A stretch of DNA of 64,000 nucleotides, from positions 62,001 to 126,000 of the forward strand of contig JAWKVP010000005.1 in NCBI GenBank assembly GCA_041398005.1, in the 5' to 3' direction. How positions within the stretch are numbered: position 1 is the stretch's first letter; the number at the start of each line of letters is the position of its first letter. The notes below the pieces were generated by a model that was not told where the DNA came from, did not search any database, and saw only the letters and a list, made by a program, of their open reading frames with translations. Shown piece after piece: positions 16,597 through 26,019 of the stretch. The position numbers and the translations under genes are program-made. The DNA is from JAGREO01 sp020446285. Its GTDB lineage: Bacteria; Pseudomonadota; Alphaproteobacteria; Geminicoccales; Geminicoccaceae.

Positions 16597-19500
16597 TCAG
16601 AACTCCTGCCAGTCATCATCGGCCGACACCGGTTCGCGCAATGCAGGGGGCTGCTTCGCCGGCCTCGGCGATGGACGCGCCGCGACCGCAGGGGCGACAG
16701 CCGCACGGGCCGGCGCGATGACATCCGCCTCGTCGATGCTGAAGAAACCGACCATCTCGTTGAGCCTTCCCGCAAGATCGGCAAGCGCCCTTGCCGAAGC
16801 CGTATTCTCTTCCACCAGAGCCGAATTCTGCTGCGTCATCTCATCCATCTGCGAGACCGCACTGTTGATCTCGCCGATGCCGTTGGCCTGTTCGCTGCTG
16901 GCCGCGGTGATCTCGCCGACGATATCGGCAACGCGCGCGACCGAGGTCACGATCTCGCGCAGGGCATCGCCGGTGTCGTTCACGAGCTTCACTCCGCGCC
17001 GCACCTCGCCCGAGCTGTCCGAGATCAGCGACTTGATGTCCCTCGCTGCCTGACTCGACCGCTGGGCGAGTGTCCGGACTTCCGAGGCGACGACGGCGAA
17101 CCCCTTGCCCGCCTCGCCGGCCCGGGCCGCCTCGACCGCAGCATTCAGCGCGAGCAGATTGGTCTGGAACGCGATCTCGTCGATGACGCCGATGATGTCG
17201 GAAATCTTCTGCGAACTCTCCTCGATACTGGCCATGGCCTCGACCGCCTCCTCGACGACATTGCCGCCCCTTGCAGCAAGACTGTTGGTATTTCCTGTGA
17301 GCTGGTTGGCCTGTTGCGCGTTCTCGGCATTCTGCTTGACGGTGGCCGCCATCTCCTCCATCGACGCCGCCGTCTCCTCGAGATTCGAGGCCTGTTGCTC
17401 GGTTCGCCCGGCCAGATCTTCCGTACCGGCGGCAATCTCGTTGACGGAATTGTCGATCTCGCCGGTCGATTCCTTGATCGCCTTGACGATGCTCGCGAGC
17501 TGGGCAACGGTGGTGTTGGTGTGCTCGCGGATTTCGCCGAAGCGCCCCTTGTAGTCATTCTCGATCTGCGTGGTGAGATCGCCCCTGGACAGAGCGGCGA
17601 GCACCCGGCCGAGATCGTTGGTCACCTGGTCGATCCGGTCACAAAGGGCATTCATGCAGACCGCAAGGTTCTTGTGAAACCCTTCCTTGTTTTCGAGGGA
17701 GATCCGCCGGCTGAAATCGCCGTCCACGGCTCCCTCGACCACACCGTCGATCTCCCGTTCGATCGCGATCTCGTTGGTCCTGTCATCCCATTCGACGACC
17801 GTCCCCAGACGTTCGCCGGCATCGTCGAGGACCGGGCTCGCGGCGAGACGGAACGTTCGCCCTCCAACCTCGATCTCGGTCTGATAGGATGAGTCGAGCC
17901 TGGACAGCATCCGTCGTTGATGGCCCGGATTCTTGTGGAAACAGTCGATGTTGCGTCCGAGGAGATCGCGGGAATCGAAATCCGGCAGTTCCTTGCGGAT
18001 ATCGGTCTGGGCCCGTTCGAGCATCGACCGGACCCGCTCGTTCAGATAAACGATGTCGAAATTCGCATCGGCGACCATGACATTGGTCCGGCAACTGTCG
18101 AGTGCGCACTTGACCCGCCGCATCTCGACCTGCAACCGCCGTTCCTCGGCCTCCCGCGCCAGTGTCCCGGTACGGTCCGCCCATTCGACCACGGTTCCAA
18201 GCCGCTCGCCCGCCGAACCCGTCACCGGATTGGCGACGAGTTCGAAGGTACGGCCACCGACCGAGATCCGGGTCCTGTATGTCGCATCCAGCCTGTCGAG
18301 CATCGCCCTCTGGCGTGCAGGGTCCTTGTGGAACAGGTCGATGTTCCGCCCGAGGAGATTGCCGGCATCGAACCCCGCAAGCTCGGTGCGGATGTCGGCC
18401 TCGGCATTTCGCAGCATCTCCTGCAGCGTGCGGTTGAGATAGACGATATCATAGTCCGCGTCGGCGACCATGACGTTCGTCTGGCAGGTATCGAGCGCGG
18501 ACCGGAGCCGCAGCGCGGAGACCGTCCCCTCATTGATGACGGCGAGAGCGCGTTCGATATCGCCGATCTCGTCCCTTCGGTCGGTGCTCCGGATCGTGAG
18601 GGCTTCGCCCTGACTGATCCTGCCCGCCGTGTCGGCGATGCGCGAGAGGGGAGCGAGAATGCTGCGCGAAAGGAACCATATCGTTGCGGCTGCAAGGGTG
18701 ACGATCAGGAGACCCGCGATCGTCAACCGGTTGCGCAGCCCGACCGCCGGCGCAAGCATCACCTCGCGCGACATCGCCGCCGTCAGGGCGAGTCGGGCGC
18801 CATTCCATTCGACGGGTGCATAGGCGATCTCGAAAGTCCGTCCCGTCGCGTCGCTGACCGATACCGTGCCGCTCCTGCCGGCAAGAGCCGCGCGGACCGC
18901 CGGATTGTCCGGCGATCCGAACCCGGAAGCCTGCCCGTTCTGGCCCGAAGGAAGATCCCGGCCGACCAGACGGGTTTCGGCGGTCGCAGCGGTTTGAGAG
19001 AGAATGGCGCCTACTCCGTCGGACGCCAGCCTTGCGACAAGTGCGCCCAGGAAGCGGCCGCCTTCACCGAGGACCGGTGCGGAAACGAAACCCGCCGGAC
19101 CATCGACGACAGGCGGAAAGGCCGTAAGATCGGTGAAACTGACATGGTCGCCGCCGGTGCGTGCAGCGTCGAATGCCCGTGCCAGCGCGGAATCGCGCGA
19201 GGTCCCGGCCGCAGGGCCAGCCTGCCCGTTCGACGAATGAACGACGTCACCCTGCGCGTTCATGAGATGGATCACATCGAGACCGCGTTGCCGCGCGAAT
19301 TGCGCGAATGACGGTTCGATGCCGGACCCGGCGCCGGCATGGGTTCCCTGAGGCGAAAGCGCTGCGACGGTCACGGGATCGGATGCCATCAGCCGCATGT
19401 CGGCCTCGATCGAAGCTGCATGCGCGGCGAGTTGCCCGCCCTGCAATTCGACGATCGTACGCAGCCTGTCCCGGCCGGCCTCGAGCAGCCCGTCATCCGT

Positions 19501-19632
19501 GCTCATGGAGACCATGGTGACCATCGCCAGAACGACGGCGACAACCGTGCCGACGGTCGCAAGCGATACCCTGTGCGCAACACTCAAGCGGTGCGTTACG
19601 GCCGAAGGTGAACGGGAATCGGAACTGCTCAT
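16597..19632 (-). CDS. Methyl-accepting chemotaxis protein with duplicated PAS-like domain and CheR-tethering tail
   Basis: This is a 1011-residue receptor. TM1 is at about 20-42 (VGTVVAVVLAMVTMVSM), followed by a cache-like periplasmic sensor of about 250 residues. TM2 is near 299-320 (LTIAGLLIVTLAAATIWFL), then HAMP. Two PAS-like repeats of about 110 residues follow at about 374-484 and 507-614; they share TNVMVADA, DIVYLN, LLGRNID, FHK and GERLGTVVEW. A second HAMP-like segment precedes the signalling domain (IDEIAFQTNLLALNAAVEA near 820). The C-terminus DDDWQEF matches the x-W-x-x-F tether for CheR/CheB. The start ATG 19632 has AGGA upstream; longer frames run into cheW. Being encoded inside the operon, it is probably the main receptor of this pathway. 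Confidence 0.93.
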   Translation of the reverse strand: MSSSDSRSPSAVTHRLSVAHRVSLATVGTVVAVVLAMVTMVSMSTDDGLLEAGRDRLRTIVELQGGQLAAHAASIEADMRLMASDPVTVAALSPQGTHAGAGSGIEPSFAQFARQRGLDVIHLMNAQGDVVHSSNGQAGPAAGTSRDSALARAFDAARTGGDHVSFTDLTAFPPVVDGPAGFVSAPVLGEGGRFLGALVARLASDGVGAILSQTAATAETRLVGRDLPSGQNGQASGFGSPDNPAVRAALAGRSGTVSVSDATGRTFEIAYAPVEWNGARLALTAAMSREVMLAPAVGLRNRLTIAGLLIVTLAAATIWFLSRSILAPLSRIADTAGRISQGEALTIRSTDRRDEIGDIERALAVINEGTVSALRLRSALDTCQTNVMVADADYDIVYLNRTLQEMLRNAEADIRTELAGFDAGNLLGRNIDLFHKDPARQRAMLDRLDATYRTRISVGGRTFELVANPVTGSAGERLGTVVEWADRTGTLAREAEERRLQVEMRRVKCALDSCRTNVMVADANFDIVYLNERVRSMLERAQTDIRKELPDFDSRDLLGRNIDCFHKNPGHQRRMLSRLDSSYQTEIEVGGRTFRLAASPVLDDAGERLGTVVEWDDRTNEIAIEREIDGVVEGAVDGDFSRRISLENKEGFHKNLAVCMNALCDRIDQVTNDLGRVLAALSRGDLTTQIENDYKGRFGEIREHTNTTVAQLASIVKAIKESTGEIDNSVNEIAAGTEDLAGRTEQQASNLEETAASMEEMAATVKQNAENAQQANQLTGNTNSLAARGGNVVEEAVEAMASIEESSQKISDIIGVIDEIAFQTNLLALNAAVEAARAGEAGKGFAVVASEVRTLAQRSSQAARDIKSLISDSSGEVRRGVKLVNDTGDALREIVTSVARVADIVGEITAASSEQANGIGEINSAVSQMDEMTQQNSALVEENTASARALADLAGRLNEMVGFFSIDEADVIAPARAAVAPAVAARPSPRPAKQPPALREPVSADDDWQEF

Positions 19633-19682
19633 GGAATGATCCTGATCTTGACGGTCTCGTTCGAAAGGAAACATGTCCGGCA

Positions 19683-20207
19683 TCACCGTGCCGGCTGCCC
19701 GGTCGCGGCATCGACGCATTCGATATCGAAAAGACGGGCGACATCGAGCAGAGCCACCATCCGCTCGCCGACGGAAAAGAGACCCTTGATGAAATCGTGC
19801 TCCGCTCCGTCGCCAGTGTCGGGGACCGGCCGGATATCGTCGCCGCAAGCGGTGAGAATGTCGGAAACGGCATCGACCAGCATGCCGATCGTCCGCCCCT
19901 CGACGGCGACGATGATCACCACATGCGTCTTGCTCGTCTCCGTGCCGCCGCCACCGAAACGGGCCCTGAGATCGAAGACAGGAACGATCGCGCCGCGCAG
20001 ATTGAGGACACCCCGCATATAATGTGGCGAGTGCGGCAGCATGGTCGTCTCCGACCATCCCTTGATTTCCCGCACCGACATGATGTCGACGCCATATTCC
20101 TGCCCGGCGACCCGGAAGCTGATGAACTGGTGGTCCGGGCCGCCATGGCTGCGCGCAGACGGAACCTCGCCTCCGCCGGACCTGGTCAACTGAGCAGCAT
20201 CACTCAT
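19683..20207 (-). CDS. cheW: Chemotaxis coupling protein CheW
   Basis: CheW bridges receptors and CheA. The 174-residue protein has a 25-residue polar N-terminus, then the SH3-like fold: FISFRVAGQEYGVDIMSVREI, LPHSPHYMRGVLNLRGAIVPVFDLR, IIVAVEGRTIGMLVDAVSDIL and a final VALLDVARLF. The ATG at 20207 shares one base with the cheA stop (TGATG), giving tight translational coupling. The stop is about 50 bases before the mcp start. The longer open reading frame upstream is antisense-like shadow of cheA. Confidence 0.96.
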   Translation of the reverse strand: MSDAAQLTRSGGGEVPSARSHGGPDHQFISFRVAGQEYGVDIMSVREIKGWSETTMLPHSPHYMRGVLNLRGAIVPVFDLRARFGGGGTETSKTHVVIIVAVEGRTIGMLVDAVSDILTACGDDIRPVPDTGDGAEHDFIKGLFSVGERMVALLDVARLFDIECVDAATGQPAR

Positions 20208-22120
20208 CAATGGACCTCGCTGGACTCGAGAAGAAGGGAAGAGCGGCCTGTGCCGGCGCCATTGTCCGAAAGCTCCTTCAGCGCATCGACATCGAGAATG
20301 AGCGCCACGAGGCCGTTGCCGAGAATGGTGGCACCGGCAACACCGTCCACCCGCCGGTAGTTGGTCTCCAGACTCTTGATGACCACCTGCTGCTGGCCGA
20401 TCAGATCGTCGACCACGACGCCGGTTGCACCGCCATCCTCGGTCTCCACGACAATCACCAGCGCCTCGCCGGGATCCGTACGGGCATCGGCAATTCCGAA
20501 CCGGTGGCAGAGAAAGACGAGTGGCAGACAGGTGCCGCGCATCTGCATCACCGTCGCACCGCCCGGCAGGACACGAATGTCGCCGGTGCGTGGCCGCAGG
20601 CTCTCGACGATGGCGCTGATCGGTATGATGTAGCGTTCCTGCCCGACGCGCACGATCATGCCGTCGAGTACCGCGAGTGTCAGCGGCAGCATCAGGGTAA
20701 ATCGGGTGCCCTGCCCGGGCATCGACGAGATGCTGATCCGGCCGCCCAGATCCTGGATCTTGCGCTTGACCACATCCATGCCCACACCGCGGCCCGATAC
20801 GTCCGAGACCGCGGCCGCGGTCGAAAAGCCGGGTGCAAAGATCATCTGGTCGATATCCTCGTTCGACGGGACCGCATCGCCGGCGACGATACCCCCTGCG
20901 CGCGCCTTCTCGAGCACGCGCTCGCGGTTTATACCGCGCCCGTCGTCGCTGACGGTGATGAGGATCCGGCCGCTCCTTTGCTCGGCACCCAGATGGATCG
21001 TACCCGCCGCCGGCTTGCCGGCGGCACATCGTTCGGCGGGTGTCTCGAGGCCGTGATCCATCGAATTGCGGATCATGTGCGTCAGCGGATCGGCGAGCTC
21101 CTCGATGACCGTCTTGTCCACCTCGGTCGCCTCGCCGCTCAGCACCAGACGCGCCTCCTTCCCGAGTGCCTGCGCCAGTTCACGCACCAGACGCGGCATG
21201 CGCGAGAACACCGATTTCACCGGCTGGGCCCGGACGGCCATCACGCTTTCCTGCAGTTCGCGTGTCTGCAAGGCGAGATCCTCGAGCCCCTGGATCAGTC
21301 CGGCGAAACGTTCCACCGGCAGGTCGGTGGCCTGCTGCTTGAGGACCGCCTGGGTGATGACGAGTTCGCCGACCTGGTTGACGAGACTGTCGATCTTGTC
21401 GAGATCCACGCGTATCGACTGGTTGCCGGCGGCTCCCCTTGCGGGCCTGCGCCGGGGTTCACCTCCAGCCGGCGGCGCGGATGCAGCGGTCCGCACCGGA
21501 CTCGCTTCATCCAGGAAGAGGCCCCAGCCCGCATCGTCATCGCTGCCTCGTCCGTCGCCCGAAACGGCGACCTCCGCTGCCGGAACCGCATCCGCGGACG
21601 ATGGCTGCGGATCACCGAAGAAACCGAACCCCTCCCCCTCGCCGGTCTCCGCGGGATCCGGCGGGTCATCGAAGAAGTCGCCCACCTCGTCGTCGTTCCC
21701 AGTCGGATGGCCGGTGGATGGTGGCCCGTCGACCCCGCCGGTCGCGAGTGCCTCCAGCGACGCGCTGATGATGCCAGCCTGTGCGAGCGGCAGCTCCTCG
21801 CCATCGCGTGTCGCATCGACCAGCGCGCTCAGCATGTCCGCCGCCTGCAGGAAGAGGCGGATGTTCCCCTTGTCCAGCGTCAGCGCACCGTCGCGAACCA
21901 TGTCCAGCGTCGTCTCGAAGCTGTGCGCGAACCGCACCAGATCATCGAGCGCGAACATGCCGGCACCGCCCTTGATCGAATGGACCGCCCGGAAAACGGC
22001 GTCGATCACATCGCGGTCGCGGTCGCCCTCGTCGAGGGCGGTCAACCCCGTTTCCAGCTCCTCGACCAGTTCGGCGCATTCGTCGAAATAGGCGCTGCGG
22101 AAATCGTCTTCAGTGGCCAT
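20207..22120 (-). CDS. cheA: Chemotaxis histidine kinase CheA
   Basis: The 637-residue kinase begins with an HPt domain whose phospho-acceptor is His47 in RAVHSIKGGAGMF. Residues about 105-225 are acidic and low in complexity, and no CheY-docking P2 domain is recognisable. Dimerisation helices follow (RVDLDKIDSLVNQVGELVI). The ATPase shows the N-box HMIRNSMDHGLE, the G1 box SDDGRGI and the G2 box DVSGRGVGMDVV. A C-terminal CheW-like regulatory domain ends the protein (GQERYIIPISAIVESLRP). It receives receptor signals through CheW and phosphorylates CheY and CheB. The gene lies 15 bases after cheY. Confidence 0.96.
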   Translation of the reverse strand: MATEDDFRSAYFDECAELVEELETGLTALDEGDRDRDVIDAVFRAVHSIKGGAGMFALDDLVRFAHSFETTLDMVRDGALTLDKGNIRLFLQAADMLSALVDATRDGEELPLAQAGIISASLEALATGGVDGPPSTGHPTGNDDEVGDFFDDPPDPAETGEGEGFGFFGDPQPSSADAVPAAEVAVSGDGRGSDDDAGWGLFLDEASPVRTAASAPPAGGEPRRRPARGAAGNQSIRVDLDKIDSLVNQVGELVITQAVLKQQATDLPVERFAGLIQGLEDLALQTRELQESVMAVRAQPVKSVFSRMPRLVRELAQALGKEARLVLSGEATEVDKTVIEELADPLTHMIRNSMDHGLETPAERCAAGKPAAGTIHLGAEQRSGRILITVSDDGRGINRERVLEKARAGGIVAGDAVPSNEDIDQMIFAPGFSTAAAVSDVSGRGVGMDVVKRKIQDLGGRISISSMPGQGTRFTLMLPLTLAVLDGMIVRVGQERYIIPISAIVESLRPRTGDIRVLPGGATVMQMRGTCLPLVFLCHRFGIADARTDPGEALVIVVETEDGGATGVVVDDLIGQQQVVIKSLETNYRRVDGVAGATILGNGLVALILDVDALKELSDNGAGTGRSSLLLESSEVH

Positions 22121-22135
22121 TGCGAAACCCGCCGC

Positions 22136-22501
22136 CTATCCGCAGACTTTCCTGACCACCTGGATGAGCTTGTCGGGTGTGAACGGCTTGACGATCCACC
22201 CGGTAGCTCCGGCGGCACGCCCCCTGTCCTTCATCGCCTGGTCACTCTCGGTGGTGAGGATGAGGATCGGGGTGGAGCGATAGTCGGCCTTGGTGCGCAG
22301 CTTCTGTGTCAGCGCGATGCCGTCCATGCGCGGCATGTTGACGTCGGTGATGACGAGATCGACACGCTCGCGATCCGACATCTCGAATGCCTGCTGACCG
22401 TCTTCCGCCAGCACGACCTCGTACCCGCCTCCCTTGAGGGTGAACGAAACCATATCCCGCATGGTCTTGCTGTCATCGACAGCGAGAACACGTTTTGCCA
22501 T
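22136..22501 (-). CDS. cheY: Chemotaxis response regulator CheY
   Basis: This is a single receiver domain of 121 residues: acidic pocket VLAVDDSKTMRD (Asp9, Asp10), phospho-acceptor Asp53 in VITDVNMPRMDG, Thr/Ser switch LILTTES and Lys in WIVKPFTPDKL. It is the first gene of the minus-strand chemotaxis operon and presumably carries the signal to the flagellar switch. No flagellar gene is in the window. The 195 bases upstream (22502-22696) separate it from the ABC permease and should contain the operon promoter; I found no consensus element that I would assert. Confidence 0.95.
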   Translation of the reverse strand: MAKRVLAVDDSKTMRDMVSFTLKGGGYEVVLAEDGQQAFEMSDRERVDLVITDVNMPRMDGIALTQKLRTKADYRSTPILILTTESDQAMKDRGRAAGATGWIVKPFTPDKLIQVVRKVCG

Positions 22502-22696
22502 GTGATCCTGCCTCGGATTGGGGCGCCATTTGGCTTCCGTTATGCAGGCAAAACATTAGCGGGAAGTTAACGGGTTGCTGCCGGCAACCGGATCATGCGC
22601 ACACCGGCACGATCCGGAACCGTCGAAAACCATCCGGTCAGGAGGCCAACGGCCCGACTGGCGGCCTTTCGGTCATGCGGCGATGCCGCGCGTGGT

Positions 22697-23545
22697 TCAC
22701 TCGACGATACCGCGAATGCGCACGCTTCGCCGGCGAAGCAGTTCCACCGTTGCCAGCAGCATGATGGAGATCAGGACGAGAAGCGTTGCCACCGCGAGGA
22801 TGGTCGGGCTGATCTGTTCGCGGATTCCGGCCCACATCTGCCTTGGAATGGTCCGCTGGTCGAACCCGGCGAGGAACAGCACCACCACCACCTCGTCGAA
22901 ACTCGTGATGAAGGCGAAGAGCGCCCCGGAAACGACACCGGGCAGGATGAGCGGCATGATGATCTTGAAGAACGTCGTCGTGGGATCGGCACCGAGCGAG
23001 GCGGCGGCACGGGTCAGGCTGTGATCGAAACCGACCAGTGTCGCCGTCACGGTGATCACCACGAACGGCGTGCCCAGCGCGGTATGCGCGAGGATGATGC
23101 CGAGATGGGTCTGGGCGAGATGGATGTTGGAGTAGAAGAAGTACATGCCCGCCGCGGAGATGATCAGCGGTACGATCATCGGCGAGAGCAGAATGCCCAT
23201 GAAGAGGTTGCGGAACGGCATTTCCGGCCGCGAGAGCCCGAGAGCCGCGACGGTACCGAGCACGGTGGCAAGGATCGTCGAGGCGATGCCGATGAAGACA
23301 CTGTTCTCGATCGAGTGGATCCACTGCGGATTGTTGATGAAGTCGCGATACCAGCGCAGCGAATAGGCTTCGGGATCGAATGCGAGCATGCCCGATGTGA
23401 AGGTGAAATAGGGCTCCACATTGAAACTCAGCGGAATGATCACGAGGATCGGCGCGATCAGAAACAGGAAGATCAGCGCACAGATGATGTGAAACGCATA
23501 GTGCCAGACGCGCTCGACGGGACTTGCATAGGTCGGCAGTGCCAT
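22697..23545 (-). CDS. ABC transporter permease, PotC-like
   Basis: This 282-residue inner-membrane permease belongs to the spermidine/putrescine class. Six hydrophobic helices are visible, beginning with IICALIFLFLIAPILVIIPL. The EAA loop contacting the ATPase reads RAAASLGADPTTTFFKIIMPLILPG, the family pattern EAA-x3-G-x9-I-x-LP. It ends the four-gene operon potA-like, binding protein, potB-like, potC-like, with a 4-base gap to the preceding permease. The substrate is unproven; polyamine or an amino acid/betaine-like cation is most likely from the family. Confidence 0.9.
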   Translation of the reverse strand: MALPTYASPVERVWHYAFHIICALIFLFLIAPILVIIPLSFNVEPYFTFTSGMLAFDPEAYSLRWYRDFINNPQWIHSIENSVFIGIASTILATVLGTVAALGLSRPEMPFRNLFMGILLSPMIVPLIISAAGMYFFYSNIHLAQTHLGIILAHTALGTPFVVITVTATLVGFDHSLTRAAASLGADPTTTFFKIIMPLILPGVVSGALFAFITSFDEVVVVLFLAGFDQRTIPRQMWAGIREQISPTILAVATLLVLISIMLLATVELLRRRSVRIRGIVE

Positions 23546-23549
23546 GGTT

Positions 23550-24815
23550 CTACCCCAGTTTCATGTTCTCGATGCCGACGATGCGGTTGTAGATGTAGTA
23601 GAGCAGCAGCACACAGAAGAGCAGGATGGAACCGAGGGCCGCGGCCAGACCCCAGTTCAGCGAACTCTGCATGTGATAGGCGATGAAATTCGAGATGAGC
23701 TGGCCCGAGGTACCGCCGACCAGTGCCGGCGTGATGTAGTAGCCGATCGCCAGGATGAAGACGAGAATGGCACCGGCGCCGACACCCGGAAGGGTCAGCG
23801 GTGCATAGACCCGCCAGAACGCGAGAAAGCGCGGCGCCCCCAGCGACTGGGCCGCACGCATGAAGGATGGCGAGATCGTGCGCATCACGCTGTAGAGCGG
23901 CAGCACCATGAATGGCAGAAGGATGTGGGTCATGGCGACGACCGTGCCGGTCTGGTTGTGCATGAGTTCCAGACGCCCGTCATCGGAAACGAGCCCGCTC
24001 CAGACGAGCAGATCGTTCAGGACACCCTGTTGCTGCAGCATGGCGATCCACGATGTGGTGCGCACGAGCAGTGACGTCCAGAACGGCAGCAGCACCATGA
24101 TCATGAGGAGATTGCTGTATTTGAGCGGCAGGGTCGCCAGAAGATAGGCGACCGGAAAGCCCAGCAGCAGCGTCATGAAGGTAATCAGCAGGCTGATCCA
24201 GAGCGTGCGCAGGAACAGGGTGACATAGATCTGGCGATCCGTGGGCTGTGCTGCGATCTCTCCGGAATCGTCGTAACGCATGTCGATGGCGGAAAGATAA
24301 TAGGATGCGGTAAACGGTGCGCCCTCGCGCTGGATGAGCTTCCAGACCGAGATGTCGTTCCAGTCCTTGTCGAGATCGATCAGCGCTTCCCTGTAGGGAG
24401 CCTCCAGCCGGTCCGCGCGACGGGCGGACTTCATGATCAGGCCGCGCATGCCGCTGATCTCGTAATTGAGACGCGTCGCGACCTTGCCGATCTCGCGACT
24501 TTCGCTGCCGGCGACGAGATCCGCCACCAGCGCCGCGAACACCGCCTCGTCAGGAACCTCGTTGCCGTCCCATCCCTGCAGCGCCGCCGTCGTCTCCGGC
24601 ATGATCGTGACGACCTGCGGATTTTCGACGCTGCGGAACAGCATGTCGGCGATCGGCAGGATGAACGAGAACAGGATGAAGACAAAAAGCGGCATCACCA
24701 GACCGAGCGCCGCCAGCTTGCGTCGGCGCATCGCCCGCCTCAGGCTTACCTTGAGCGGTGTGCCGTCGACCGTTCGCATGACAGTGTCAGCAGGTGCGGT
24801 GGCCATGTCGTTCAT
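23550..24815 (-). CDS. ABC transporter permease, PotB-like, with large insertion after TM1
   Basis: This is a 421-residue permease, longer than the roughly 280-300 of classical PotB. TM1 is near 38-58 (LVMPLFVFILFSFILPIADM). About 130 polar residues follow before TM2 (LWISLLITFMTLLLGFPVAYL), and this insert probably lies in the periplasm. The EAA loop is RAAQSLGAPRFLAFWRVYAPLTLPG. Permeases with this insert form a recognisable subclass of alphaproteobacterial polyamine-type systems, where the insert may contact the binding protein. It pairs with the downstream PotC-like permease. Confidence 0.9.
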   Translation of the reverse strand: MNDMATAPADTVMRTVDGTPLKVSLRRAMRRRKLAALGLVMPLFVFILFSFILPIADMLFRSVENPQVVTIMPETTAALQGWDGNEVPDEAVFAALVADLVAGSESREIGKVATRLNYEISGMRGLIMKSARRADRLEAPYREALIDLDKDWNDISVWKLIQREGAPFTASYYLSAIDMRYDDSGEIAAQPTDRQIYVTLFLRTLWISLLITFMTLLLGFPVAYLLATLPLKYSNLLMIMVLLPFWTSLLVRTTSWIAMLQQQGVLNDLLVWSGLVSDDGRLELMHNQTGTVVAMTHILLPFMVLPLYSVMRTISPSFMRAAQSLGAPRFLAFWRVYAPLTLPGVGAGAILVFILAIGYYITPALVGGTSGQLISNFIAYHMQSSLNWGLAAALGSILLFCVLLLYYIYNRIVGIENMKLG

Positions 24816-24847
24816 CCTGTCCCGGTTCCGTCAATCGAGCGCGTCGT

Positions 24848-25948
24848 TCAGCTCCTGGCGAGCCATGAGTTGAAACGCTCGTTCATGGCGTCCTTGTTGT
24901 CGGCCCACCATTCGAAGTCGATCAGGAAGCCCTGGTCGGCATATCGGGTCGGCATGTGCGGTCCCATGTCGATGCCGAGTTCCGCATGCTTGTCCACCAG
25001 CGGCAGCGAGCTCTTGCGTGCCGGGCCGTAGGAGATCCACTTGGCCTGATCGGCGAGACGCTGGGTGTCGGTCGCAAAGCGGAGGAACTTCTTCACTTCC
25101 TCGATGTTGGAACCATCGGCGGGAATGGCCCAACCGTCGATATCCATGGCCTGACCGTCCCAGATCATCGCCAGCGGCTGCCCCTCTTCCTCGATCGCCG
25201 CGAACAGGCGACCGTTGTAGCCGGTGCCGAACACCACCTCGCCATCGGCGAGAAGCTGGGCCGGAACCGCACCCTCGGTCCACCAGATGACATCGCCCTT
25301 GATGGAATCGAGCTTGGCGAACGCGCGGTCCTTGCCTTCCGGCGTGTCGAGCACGTCATACACCTCGTCCACCGGCACGCCATCGGCGATCAGCGCCCAT
25401 TCGAGATTGTTGATCGGCGATTTCTGCAGGGTGCGCTTGCCCGGGAACTTCTCCAGGTCGAACACATCAGCCATCGTCGAGGGCTGTTCGCCGTTCTGGA
25501 AGGCGTCGGTCCGGTAGGCGAAGGCCGTCGAATAGATGATCTGCGGAATGAAGCACTCCGACAGAAGCGTGCCCTCGATGAAATCCTCGCTCGCCGGCGT
25601 GCCGTCGGGTGCCGGATCGAGATCGGTGTCCACGTCGATGGGCATGAAAAGGCCCTCGTCGCAGCCGGTGATCGCATCGGCAAGGAGCGTGTCGACCAGA
25701 TCCCAGGTCACGTTGCCGGCCTCGGACTGGGCACGGACCTCGGCAAGGCCGCCGCTATAGTCGACCGAGTTCAGCTGAACTTCGGGATGCTCGGCCATGT
25801 AGGGCTTCTGGTAGGCATTGAGCTGGCTGCGCGTGTAGGCGCCACCCCACGAAACCACGTTGAGCTCCACATCGGCGGCGCTCGCAGCGGTCGCCGAGAG
25901 AGCGAGAATGCTCGCGGCGATGGCAATTGAATGTTTGCCCGGAATCAT
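24848..25948 (-). CDS. ABC transporter periplasmic substrate-binding protein, PotD/PotF-like
   Basis: This is a 366-residue binding protein with a classical signal peptide (hydrophobic IAIAASILALSATAASA, cleavage after ASA at about residue 24). The mature protein starts ADVELNVVSWGGAYTRSQ, typical of the PotD/spermidine-putrescine fold. Other family marks are WDLVDTLLADA, GDVIWWTEGAVPAQLLADGEV and DGWAIPADGSNIEEVKKFL. A strong AAAGGAGG sits just before the ATG. That fits the high expression expected of binding proteins and lies in the 71-base gap after the ATPase gene. Ligand residues cannot be assigned by eye. Confidence 0.92.
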   Translation of the reverse strand: MIPGKHSIAIAASILALSATAASAADVELNVVSWGGAYTRSQLNAYQKPYMAEHPEVQLNSVDYSGGLAEVRAQSEAGNVTWDLVDTLLADAITGCDEGLFMPIDVDTDLDPAPDGTPASEDFIEGTLLSECFIPQIIYSTAFAYRTDAFQNGEQPSTMADVFDLEKFPGKRTLQKSPINNLEWALIADGVPVDEVYDVLDTPEGKDRAFAKLDSIKGDVIWWTEGAVPAQLLADGEVVFGTGYNGRLFAAIEEEGQPLAMIWDGQAMDIDGWAIPADGSNIEEVKKFLRFATDTQRLADQAKWISYGPARKSSLPLVDKHAELGIDMGPHMPTRYADQGFLIDFEWWADNKDAMNERFNSWLARS

Positions 25949-26019
25949 CGTTCCTCCTTTCGGGTTGGGGGAGAGTTGCGTCGGAGGGACGCGAGCGCCC
26001 GATCACGGGAAAGGGCGCA

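Noticed and set aside
20210..22570. A 786-codon plus-strand frame opposite cheA and cheY
   Set aside because: CheA and CheY are unmistakable on the other strand; the antisense frame shows the histidine/arginine-rich composition of a shadow.
22571..22590. GGTTGC/GCAACC hairpin between cheY and the ABC permease
   Set aside because: The stem is only 6 bp with no T-run in either direction; it is too common in GC-rich DNA to call a terminator.
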